Assembly (NCBI GenBank): GCA_946541435.1
Contig: CAMNJK010000082.1
Coordinates: forward strand, 1-6,921
Reading direction: 5' to 3'
Source of the DNA: an uncultured Bacillota bacterium
Lineage (GTDB): Bacteria > Bacillota > Clostridia > Peptostreptococcales > Anaerovoracaceae
Length of the DNA: 6,921 nucleotides
Part shown: positions 1-6,100 of the stretch, one piece after another
Numbering within the stretch: the first letter of the stretch is position 1
Layout of the letters: each line of letters begins with the position of its first letter
Program-made: the position numbers and the translations under genes
Notes under the pieces: generated by a model
What the model was told of the DNA's origin: nothing
Seen by the model: the letters and a program-made list of their open reading frames with translations, nothing else
Database searches by the model: none

Positions 1-20
1 TGTTCGTTCTCCTCTCTTTT
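1..20 (-). promoter_or_regulatory. Ribosome binding site of a gene starting just off the left edge
   Basis: Read on the minus strand, the last bases of the window are A-rich followed by AGAGAGGAGAACGAACA. The AGGAG core occupies positions 13-9, and eight bases remain to the window edge, so a start codon immediately left of position 1 would have ideal spacing. The coding sequence itself is not in the window. It would be the structural gene controlled by the leader, terminator and promoter at positions 29-315. Its identity is unknown; the Cys and Met content of the leader suggests a cysteine or sulfur-metabolism gene, which is inference. Confidence 0.65.
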
Positions 21-28
21 TGATCCTG

Positions 29-67
29 AAAATAAAAGCGCCCGGGTCAAGTTGTGTTCTCCCGGGC
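29..67 (-). terminator. Intrinsic terminator (attenuator hairpin) between leader ORF and left-edge gene
   Basis: On the minus strand GCCCGGG (67-61) pairs perfectly with CCCGGGC (46-40) across a 14-nt loop. Two bases later comes the T-rich run TTTTATTTT (37-29). This is a 7-bp all-GC stem with a U tract, the usual form of a rho-independent terminator. It lies 14 nt after the leader ORF stop and about 30 nt before the predicted start of the next gene, so it should work as a conditional terminator rather than an end-of-operon one. Its 5' arm can instead pair with the leader ORF. Confidence 0.8.
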
Positions 68-187
68 AATGGCTTAGCGGATCAGAGGCTTTGCCTGCAG
101 CTTCCTGCTGCAACATTAACTTCCTTCTCTGAATCTGGGCGCAGACATCGACATGCCGTCACACCAGCCATATTACATGCCCGGGAG
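59..187 (-). promoter_or_regulatory. Antiterminator: alternative long-range pairing that competes with the attenuator
   Basis: On the minus strand CTCCCGGGCA (187-178) and ATGGCT (171-166), both inside the leader ORF, are exactly complementary to the contiguous segment AGCCAT-TGCCCGGGAG (74-59). This gives 16 Watson-Crick pairs interrupted only by a 6-nt bulge (177-172, the Cys23 and Asn24 codons). The 3' half contains the whole 5' arm of the terminator, so the two structures are mutually exclusive. The antiterminator 5' half begins 12 nt after the tandem Cys codons at 204-199. A ribosome stalled there would leave it free to pair. This geometry matches amino-acid operon attenuators. The pairing is seen in the sequence; the regulation is inferred. 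Confidence 0.65.
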
Positions 188-243
188 TTCAGCATTCGAC
201 AACACATGGTGCGATTGGTCTGATGGAATGTGTTCTCTCTCAT
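82..243 (-). CDS. Leader peptide ORF, 53 residues, Cys/Met-rich
   Basis: This ORF starts with ATG at 243 and ends with TGA at 82. A perfect AAAGGAGG Shine-Dalgarno lies at about 260-253, nine bases before the ATG, with a strong promoter just upstream. The 53-residue product has six cysteines (14, 15, 23, 31, 33, 49), four methionines and seven arginines, with the local run RTMCCRM at 11-17. It has no signal peptide or membrane segment. A terminator hairpin follows and then the ribosome binding site of another gene, the organisation of a leader peptide in transcription attenuation. The tandem Cys codons sit just ahead of the antiterminator 5' half, so cysteine (charged Cys-tRNA) is the most likely signal. 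Met and Arg codons are alternatives. A functional small Cys-rich protein cannot be excluded, but nothing else in the window would act on it. I do not recognise the peptide. Confidence 0.68.
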   Translation of the reverse strand: MRENTFHQTNRTMCCRMLNSRACNMAGVTACRCLRPDSEKEVNVAAGSCRQSL

Positions 244-268
244 TGTTCTGCGCCTCCTTTCTCAGATT

Positions 269-280
269 TGTCTTTTGACA
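269..280 (-). other. Short hairpin at predicted 5' end of leader transcript
   Basis: On the minus strand TGTC-AAAA-GACA (280-269) is a perfect 4-bp stem with a 4-nt loop. It begins about seven bases after the predicted -10 element, so it would sit at the extreme 5' end of the leader RNA, upstream of the Shine-Dalgarno. Such 5' hairpins often stabilise transcripts. The stem is short and could be chance. Confidence 0.3.
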
Positions 281-286
281 GTGCTT

Positions 287-336
287 ATGTTAACACCATT
301 AACCTACTATGTCAATAGGTATTTTTATTTTTTTTC
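287..336 (-). promoter_or_regulatory. Strong minus-strand promoter with A-rich upstream element, driving the leader
   Basis: On the minus strand there is a perfect -35 TTGACA (315-310), a 17-bp spacer, and a -10 TAACAT (292-287) preceded by TGT, giving an extended -10. The A-rich run AAAAAAAATAAAAA (336-323) just upstream of the -35 resembles an UP element. The predicted start is near position 280, leaving an untranslated leader of about 36 nt before the ATG at 243. On the plus strand the same segment looks like a weak hairpin plus T run, but no plus-strand gene precedes it. Confidence 0.75.
289..303. promoter_or_regulatory. Palindrome GTTAA-N5-TTAAC in the promoter spacer (candidate operator)
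   Basis: GTTAACACCATTAAC on the plus strand is a 5-bp perfect dyad with a 5-bp centre. It covers most of the -35/-10 spacer and touches the -10 of the minus-strand leader promoter. A dimeric repressor bound here would block RNA polymerase. No regulator is encoded in the window and the site is short, so the assignment is tentative. Confidence 0.35.
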
Positions 337-363
337 TGTGATTGCTCCGACAGAACTCTTTCG

Positions 364-420
364 GAAGGACAATTCAATATTTCAGCGGCCTGAACCCGGG
401 GAAATATTGAAGTTTCCTTT
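364..420. repeat. Palindromic repeat, copy 1 of 3
   Basis: The left arm (364-383) and right arm (401-420) are complementary at 17 of 20 positions plus one G-T pair. The perfect core is TTCAATATTTC / GAAATATTGAA, around a 17-nt GC-rich loop (384-400). Dyad centre is position 392. It shares arm core and loop length with copies at 466-508 and 553-611. It lies in the gene-free stretch 316-636, which also holds the promoter A-tract and otherwise nothing I can identify. Confidence 0.8.
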
Positions 421-465
421 CTGCAAAGGCTGGCGGGATCCTCTCTGCGGATCTCTGACTGCTCC

Positions 466-508
466 GTTTCAGTATTTTGCCAGGTTTTGCCCCTAAAAAT
501 ATTGAAAC
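466..508. repeat. Palindromic repeat, copy 2 of 3
   Basis: GTTTCAGTATTTT (466-478) pairs with AAAATATTGAAAC (496-508) over 13 positions, with one G-T pair at 472/502. The loop is 17 nt (479-495). The dyad centre is position 487, exactly 95 bp from copy 1. This is the most diverged and shortest copy, with no T tract on either side, so it is unlikely to be a terminator by itself. Confidence 0.7.
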
Positions 509-535
509 CGCAGGCACCGGGACCGATACTTACCG

Positions 536-547
536 GCAAGAACTTGC
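536..547. repeat. Small dyad GCAAG-AA-CTTGC
   Basis: This perfect 5-bp inverted repeat with a 2-bp centre lies in the spacer between palindrome copies 2 and 3. No neighbouring gene or promoter explains it. It could be a minor binding site or chance. Confidence 0.25.
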
Positions 548-552
548 AATGA

Positions 553-611
553 AAAAGGAACTTTCAATATTTCGCGGGTCTGAGATGCCTGAAATATTGA
601 AAGTTCCTTTT
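553..611 (-). terminator. Palindromic repeat, copy 3 of 3; probable terminator of the dipeptidase operon
   Basis: The arms 553-573 and 591-611 form a perfect 21-bp inverted repeat around a 17-nt loop (574-590). Dyad centre is 582, 95 bp from copy 2. Read on the minus strand it begins 25 nt after the dipeptidase stop codon, has an A-rich 5' foot, and ends in GTTCCTTTTT, which fits a rho-independent terminator. Against a pure terminator role, the stem is long and AT-rich, and the same core sequence recurs twice nearby without T tracts. Confidence 0.65.
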
Positions 612-636
612 GTGCTGTCCATGGCTGCCGGGTCGT

Positions 637-1476
637 TTATTTCCCCAGAGACTTGCTGTTCACCGGGAATGTGAAGTAGGTGTCGGGATAGGGCTCATCC
701 GCCAGGGTGAAGTGCCACCACTCCTCCGGCAGCGGATTGAACCCGTGCTTCAGCATGGCCTTGCGGAGGATCATCCGGTTCTTGTACTGCTTCTTGGTGA
801 TGCCCTTGTAGTCCGGATGACTCTGCTCTCCGAAGTAGTCGAAGGTCCCGCCCATGTCCAGTTCCTTCTCGGTCTCCATGTCGAAGAGGGTCAGGTCCAC
901 CGTGCTGCCCCGGCTGTGTCCGGAATGGGCGGCGATGTAGCCCTGGGGGAACAGCACATCCTTATCCAGTTCCGGATAGAAATAGGCCTTCATCTTCGTG
1001 TCGTCCGCATCCTTGGCCCACTCCACGAAATTGGTGACCGCCTTCTGGGGACGGTAGGCATCGTAGATCTTCAGCCGGTAGCCCTGCTTCTTCAGGTCCT
1101 TGCTGACTTTCTTCAGGGCCCGGGCAGCCTCCTTGGTCAGGAATGCCAGCGGTTCCTCATATCCGTCGATGCGCTTGCCCACGAAGTTGTATGTTGAAAA
1201 ATAGCGGATCTCCAGAATGGCGTCCGGGACCACATCCGTGATCTCCACGAAATCGGAAGCGTCGTTGGAAAGGAGGACGCCGTCCTCTGACATGGCTGTG
1301 GTGGGCTCCGCCGCGGCTTCCTCTGTTCCTTCCTCTGCGGTCTGTTCCTCCACTGTGGTCGCAGCTGTGTTATCCGTTTCCGCCGGCGCATCCGCCGCCT
1401 GTCCGCAGCCCGCAAGCAGCATGCAGACACATACTGCCAGTGACGCTGCCGCCGCCAGTGCTCTGTTTCTTATCAT
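637..1476 (-). CDS. VanX-family (M15D) D-alanyl-D-alanine dipeptidase, lipoprotein
   Basis: The 279-residue product is a zinc dipeptidase expected to cleave D-Ala-D-Ala (or related dipeptides) at the cell surface. It has a signal peptide with lipobox LAGC and lipidation Cys24, then a low-complexity Ala/Thr/Glu linker (about 26-62). The M15D domain (about 75-275) shows YDAYRP (Arg142), the zinc motif SGHSRGSTVDL (His187, Asp194) and EWWHF (catalytic Glu252, zinc His255). All match the VanX/DdpX catalytic set. The start is set by AGAGGAGAAGG a few bases upstream. The ORF lies 38 bp after the aldehyde dehydrogenase stop with no terminator between, so it is probably co-transcribed with it. Classical VanX is cytoplasmic and sits beside vanH and vanA. 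Here it is exported and no van genes are present, so wall-peptide recycling is more likely than glycopeptide resistance. Confidence 0.9.
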   Translation of the reverse strand: MIRNRALAAAASLAVCVCMLLAGCGQAADAPAETDNTAATTVEEQTAEEGTEEAAAEPTTAMSEDGVLLSNDASDFVEITDVVPDAILEIRYFSTYNFVGKRIDGYEEPLAFLTKEAARALKKVSKDLKKQGYRLKIYDAYRPQKAVTNFVEWAKDADDTKMKAYFYPELDKDVLFPQGYIAAHSGHSRGSTVDLTLFDMETEKELDMGGTFDYFGEQSHPDYKGITKKQYKNRMILRKAMLKHGFNPLPEEWWHFTLADEPYPDTYFTFPVNSKSLGK

Positions 1477-1514
1477 TTACCTTCTCCTCTGTATCGTTTG
1501 ATCCATCCCTTGCC

Positions 1515-3002
1515 CTATCCCAGGTTGATCCAGATGGTCTTCAGTTCTGTAAACTGCTGATTTGCCCACACCGAATTGTCCCTGCTCATGAAACCGGACT
1601 GTTTGAACCCGCCGAAGGGGGTGCCGATGTCGCCCTCGGAATAGCAGTTGACGGAGATGGTTCCCGCCTTCAGTTTTCTTGACATCCTGTGGGCTGTCGT
1701 CAGATCGTCCGTGAACAGGGATGCCTGCAGTCCGTATTCGGTATCGTTGGCGATGCGGACCGCCTCCTCCTCCGTTTCAAAAGTCATGATCCCCAGCACC
1801 GGGCCGAAGATCTCCTCCCGGAACATGGTCATGTCCGATGTCACGCCGTCAAAGACCGCCGGCGTAATGAAATTGCCGTCCCCGATCTTTTCCCCGCCGC
1901 AGAGGAGTCTGGCTCCCTCTTCCTGGGCCAGTCTGATATGCTTCAGGACGCTTTCCATGTGGGGCACTTCCACCAGGGCGCCGAGATTCATCTCCGGATC
2001 CAGCGGATCGCCGGTCTTCAGCGCCTCCGTCTTCTCCACCACCAGCTTCACCAGCTCGTCATGGATGTCCTTATGTACGATCAGCTTGGAATTGGAAGAA
2101 CAGTTCTCACCCATGTTCCAGAATACCGCATTGACCGCTTCCTCTGCCGCGCGATCCAGATCCTTGCAGTCCGGCATCACAACGCAGGGGTTTTTGCCGC
2201 CCATTTCCAGGAAGACCCGCTTGGCATTGGTCTGGCCGGACCGGACCAGAAGATCCTTTCCCACCACCGTGGAGCCGGTGAATGTGATGCCCTCGATCTC
2301 CGGATGCTCCGCCAGGGCGTTGCCCACCACGCTGCCACTACCCAGGACCACGTTCAGAACGCCGTCCGGAATGCCGGCTTCTTTGGCCAGTTCCGCGATC
2401 TTCAGGATAGAGAGGGGCGTCAGGGATGACGGTTTGATGATGATGCTGTTGCCTGCCGCCAGGATGGGCGCCATCTTCCATGCCGCCATCTGCATGGGGA
2501 AATTCCACGGGATGATGGCCGCCACCACGCCCAGAGGCTCCCGGACCACAAGGCTCAGATGCGCAGCGTCTCCGGCTGTGATCGCGTCCTGGATCTTATC
2601 GATGGCCTCCGCGTGGAAACGGAAGGTCTCTGCCGTCTCCGGCACATCCCCGGTGACATTGTCAAAGATGGGTTTGCCGCTGTCGATGGTCTCGATCACA
2701 GCCAGCTCTTCCAGGTTTTCCTCGATCAGATCCCCAAGCTTCATCAGGATCTTCTTTCTCTCCGCCGGGTCCTTGCCTGACCATCTTCCGTCTTCAAAGG
2801 CCGCCCGGGCGATTTTCTCTGCCGCATAGACTTCCTCTGCCGTATTGGCGGAAAGAGTGGCAACCACCTGCCCGGTGGCAGGGTTGACCGAATCAAAGGC
2901 CTTTCCGCCGCCCTTCACGAATTCTCCGTTGATGAATGGATCCGTATGCAGTTTCAGATTCTCCGCGGTTTTAGCATAATATTCTCTGCTCTTCAATTCC
3001 AT
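1515..3002 (-). CDS. NAD(P)-dependent aldehyde dehydrogenase, PuuC / betaine-aldehyde type
   Basis: This 495-residue protein has full family length and oxidises an aldehyde to its acid with NAD(P)+ in the cytoplasm. Visible motifs are PWNFP (Asn167, oxyanion), KPS (Lys190, cofactor), FTGSTVVGK (241-249), FLEMGG (general base Glu266), catalytic Cys301 in GENCSSNSK, and REEIFGP (Glu397). The ending FTELKTIWI and the overall wording recall E. coli PuuC, the gamma-glutamyl-gamma-aminobutyraldehyde dehydrogenase. No other putrescine or betaine genes are nearby, so the substrate is not settled and no symbol is given. The start is supported by GAGGGAGGT nine bases before the ATG. It is the first gene of a minus-strand operon with the dipeptidase lipoprotein, under the promoter at 3058-3087, and is divergent from the MMPL transporter. 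Confidence 0.93.
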   Translation of the reverse strand: MELKSREYYAKTAENLKLHTDPFINGEFVKGGGKAFDSVNPATGQVVATLSANTAEEVYAAEKIARAAFEDGRWSGKDPAERKKILMKLGDLIEENLEELAVIETIDSGKPIFDNVTGDVPETAETFRFHAEAIDKIQDAITAGDAAHLSLVVREPLGVVAAIIPWNFPMQMAAWKMAPILAAGNSIIIKPSSLTPLSILKIAELAKEAGIPDGVLNVVLGSGSVVGNALAEHPEIEGITFTGSTVVGKDLLVRSGQTNAKRVFLEMGGKNPCVVMPDCKDLDRAAEEAVNAVFWNMGENCSSNSKLIVHKDIHDELVKLVVEKTEALKTGDPLDPEMNLGALVEVPHMESVLKHIRLAQEEGARLLCGGEKIGDGNFITPAVFDGVTSDMTMFREEIFGPVLGIMTFETEEEAVRIANDTEYGLQASLFTDDLTTAHRMSRKLKAGTISVNCYSEGDIGTPFGGFKQSGFMSRDNSVWANQQFTELKTIWINLG

Positions 3003-3033
3003 CTGATGATTACCTCCCTCATTCCAAATGACT

Positions 3034-3045
3034 GCAGATGTCTGC
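3034..3045. promoter_or_regulatory. Palindrome GCAGA-TG-TCTGC just downstream of the dehydrogenase transcription start
   Basis: This perfect 5-bp dyad with a 2-bp centre lies in the 5' untranslated region of the aldehyde dehydrogenase, a few bases downstream of the predicted start near 3051. The location suits an operator for a roadblock-type repressor. No regulator gene is in the window. Confidence 0.35.
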
Positions 3046-3057
3046 TCTTACAAAATG

Positions 3058-3087
3058 ATTATATCAGAGGATATTCCGGCATGTCCA
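3058..3087 (-). promoter_or_regulatory. Promoter of the aldehyde dehydrogenase-dipeptidase operon
   Basis: On the minus strand there is -35 TGGACA (3087-3082, five of six consensus), an 18-bp spacer, and a perfect -10 TATAAT (3063-3058) preceded by TGA, an extended -10. Predicted start is near 3051, giving about 48 nt of leader before the ATG at 3002. One copy of the direct repeat TCAGAGGATA (3064-3073) lies in the spacer directly next to the -10. Confidence 0.75.
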
Positions 3088-3114
3088 AGAAATCATATAC
3101 TTTTTCAGAGGATA
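3064..3114. repeat. Two direct copies of TCAGAGGATA, 41 bp apart, in the divergent intergenic region
   Basis: Perfect 10-bp direct repeats lie at 3064-3073 and 3105-3114. The 41-bp start-to-start distance is close to four helical turns. The first copy overlaps the spacer of the leftward promoter and the second sits near candidate rightward -10 sequences, so a shared regulator of both directions is possible. No such regulator is visible in the window. Confidence 0.4.
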
Positions 3115-3131
3115 GTATTACAATAGTAACA
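3096..3131 (+). promoter_or_regulatory. Candidate promoter and operator region of the MMPL transporter gene
   Basis: Two -10-like hexamers, TATACT (3096-3101) and TACAAT (3119-3124), occur at suitable distances upstream of the transporter start. Neither has a convincing -35, so transcription may need an activator or the promoter is weak. Two copies of ATAGTA, 11 bp apart (3112-3117 and 3123-3128), and a short dyad TTAC-AATA-GTAA (3118-3129) overlap the second hexamer and could bind a regulator. The support is only by eye. Confidence 0.3.
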
Positions 3132-3163
3132 CCCTGTATATCCCTTGCCGGAGAGGTCCCCCG

Positions 3164-6100
3164 ATGAAATCCAGATTCGCCGGATTCCTGGTTGATCACA
3201 GCAAGATCATCCTGATTATATTCATAATCCTCGCCCTGGCCTGCGCGGCCCTGATTCCCTTCGTTCGGGTGAACGAGGACATGACCCGGTACCTGCCGAA
3301 GGATTCCTCCATGCGCAGGGGCCTGGATCTCATGGAAGCGGAATTCGGGGAAGAATCCGCCTCCAGCCTGCAGGTCATGTTCGGCGATCTCAGAAACGCG
3401 GAGGAAAAAGGCCGGATCCTGCAGGAGCTGGAGGATATTCCCTATGTGGAGTCGGTGGACTACGAATCCGGCGATGAAGACTACAATCAGGGTCCCTATA
3501 CCCTATACATCATCAACTGTGACCACAAGCAGTACTCCGACGAAGCTTCTGCCGTCTGGAACACTGTGCGGGACCGCTATGAGGACAGCCACGATCTGAC
3601 CCTGGGCGGGAACATCAATGACGCCAATGTCAGCGGACTTCCCCTCTGGATCGCCATCGTTGCCGTGGCCCTGGTCTTCCTGATCCTGGTGATCATGGCC
3701 AGCTCCTGGATCGAGCCGGTGGCCTTCCAGATCACCTTCGCCATCGCGGCCTGCATCAACATGGGGACCTATGCCTTTTTCCCCAGCATCTCCTCCACAT
3801 CCTTCAGCATCGTTGCCATCCTCCAGCTGGCCCTCAGCATGGATTATTCCATCATGCTCCTGAACCGCTACCGGCAGCAAAGGCTGGTCTGTCCCGATAA
3901 ACATCAGGCCATGCTGTCTTCCCTGGAGCTCTCCTTCGGGGCCATCACGGGCAGCTCCCTGACCACCTTCGCGGGCCTTCTGGCCCTGGTCTTCATGAGC
4001 TTCACCATGGGCGCGGACATCGGCCTTGCCCTGGCCAAGGGCGTGATCATCAGCCTCCTGTGCATCTTCACGGTGCTGCCCGCCCTGCTGCTGAAATTTG
4101 ACTCCCTGATGCTGCGCACCGCCAAGCGGACCCTCCCCTTCGACCATCCCCGTCTCAGCAGTTTCCAGTACCGGATGCGGGTCCCCCTGACCCTGCTCTT
4201 TCTGGGTCTTTTCGCCGCGGGATTCATCATCCGGGGCGGCGTGGATTTCACCTATTCCCAGGGACTGACCACATCCATCAATGATGTCTTCGGCTATAAC
4301 AACAGTGTGGTCATGATCTATGATGAAAAAGACGCTGACGCCGCCGCCGGCCTGGCGGATGATCTGGAACAGCGCTCGGACGTGCGCAGCGCCGTCTGCT
4401 ATGAGAGCACCCTGGGAAAGCAGAGAAGATCTGCGGACATGCGGACCTTTATCGATGATATGTCCGAGGAGAGCGATGCTGCCGGTGATATGGATCTGGA
4501 CGAGGATATGATCCGGCTGATCTATTATGATCATTACGCTTCTGATGCCGACCTGAAGATGACCCTTCCCCGGTTCGTGGAATACCTGCAGACCGAAGTC
4601 CTGAACGATGAGACCTTCAGTGACAGCATCAGCCCGTCAGCCAGAGACCAGATCGATGACATGGAGAAATACACGGACCCCCGGGCCCTGACCCGCCAGC
4701 GCACGGCCTCTGGCCTTGCCTCCTTCTTCGGTATGAAGACCTCCGAGGCCGACCAGCTCCTGCTCTATCATAAGATCCGTTCCGGAGCGGAGGGCGGCCG
4801 CATGAGCCTGCCGCGTTTCGTCAGCTTCCTCATCGACGAGGTTTCACAGGATTCGGATTACGGCGGCATGTTCCGGGGGAAGACGCTGGATCAGCTGAAA
4901 TCCCTTCGCGTCTATACGAAGAAAAAGGCCATGACAAAAAAACGGACCTGGCGGTCTGCGGCGAAGGTTCTGGGCATGGACCCGGACCAGGTTCGTCTGA
5001 TCTATGTGAATGCTTTCGCGGATACCGACCAGTCCATGACCATCGCGGAGCTGGCGGACGTGCTCCGGGCTATGCTGGATGATCCTGCCCTGGCGGATCA
5101 GTTCGGCGATGATGCCCAGCGGGAGCAGATGCAGCAGCTCATCGCCGGCCTCTCCCAGATCGGCCAGATGGACCCCGGGTCCTATGACCGGGAGACCATG
5201 CTCCAGACCCTGGAAGGCTACGGCATTTCTCTGGATCCTCAGCTCCTGGGTCTGGCCTATCCCTACCAGGCCGTGACAGACCACCCGAAGACCTGCCGGA
5301 TGTCTGTACAAAAGCTGGTCCGCTTCATGCTCTCGGACCGGACCATCCGAAGCTTGCTGTCAAAGAAACAGCGCAAACAGCTCCGCACCCTGAAGAAGGT
5401 CATCGACGCGTCCGTCAGGGGGACGAAACTGTCCGCGTCCGGCATCGCCTCCATCCTGGGCATGAAGAAGGAGGATGCCCGCAGCGTCCTTCTCCTGTAC
5501 CAGTACAGGCATGGCGATACCAGCGGCTGGACCATGTCGCCCCAGCAGTTCATCAATTTCCTGGTGAGCGATGTACTGGGGGATCCGGAAATGCGGTCCC
5601 GGATCGGTGGCTCGGCAGACGATCTGAAGCTGGCGCAGAAGATCATCAATCATGCGGTGGCCGGGACAGCCTTTACCTACGGCCAGCTGGCAGATCTTCT
5701 GGGCGACTACAGCGAAGATATGTCCCCCGATGATCTTCATATGCTCTATGAGCTTTATGGATCCGAATATGATTATGACGAATCCTGGACCATGGACCTG
5801 ATGGGCATGGTGGAGCACCTGGATAAAAAAATGCTGGACCGGCCAGCCTTTGCATCGGCCATGGAGGACGACCAGCGGGAGGACTTTTCGGACCTCAAGG
5901 CGGATCTGGATGAGGCCGCAGAACTGCTGGAGGGCGCCCACTACGGCCGGATGATGATCAGCACCAGCCTGCCGGAGGACTCGGACGAGACCCGGGATTT
6001 CATGGACAGGCTGACTTCCTATACGGATCGTCACTTCTCGGAAGACACCTGCCTGATCGGGAGCACGCCCATGGCCTACGAGATGTCCGGGACATTTCAT

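Noticed and set aside
20..223. Plus-strand 67-codon ORF
   Set aside because: It lies antisense to the leader ORF and terminator, has no ribosome binding site, and its product has no recognisable features. The minus-strand interpretation explains this region much better.
302..336. Plus-strand terminator ACCTA-N9-TAGGT followed by a T run
   Set aside because: The stem is only 5 bp and no plus-strand gene lies upstream. The same bases form the -35 and A-rich upstream tract of the minus-strand promoter.
364..611. Possible CRISPR array
   Set aside because: The regular spacing is suggestive, but the repeats are inverted pairs with diverged arms and loops, there are only three, and no cas genes are visible.
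230..674. Overlapping short ORFs on both strands across the palindrome region
   Set aside because: Their repeated peptide pieces (such as SIF and EILK) are translations of the palindrome arms. No start is supported.
637..1476. Vancomycin resistance determinant
   Set aside because: The enzyme family matches VanX, but vanH, vanA/B and vanRS are absent and the protein carries a lipoprotein signal, so resistance is not supported.
1648..2829. Long plus-strand ORFs opposite the aldehyde dehydrogenase
   Set aside because: These are shadow frames of a GC-rich, clearly conserved gene; their products show no family motifs.
3503..4534. 343-codon minus-strand ORF within the transporter gene
   Set aside because: Its product is low-complexity, rich in His, Gln, Gly and Asp, as expected of the reverse frame of a membrane protein gene. 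No ribosome binding site was seen.
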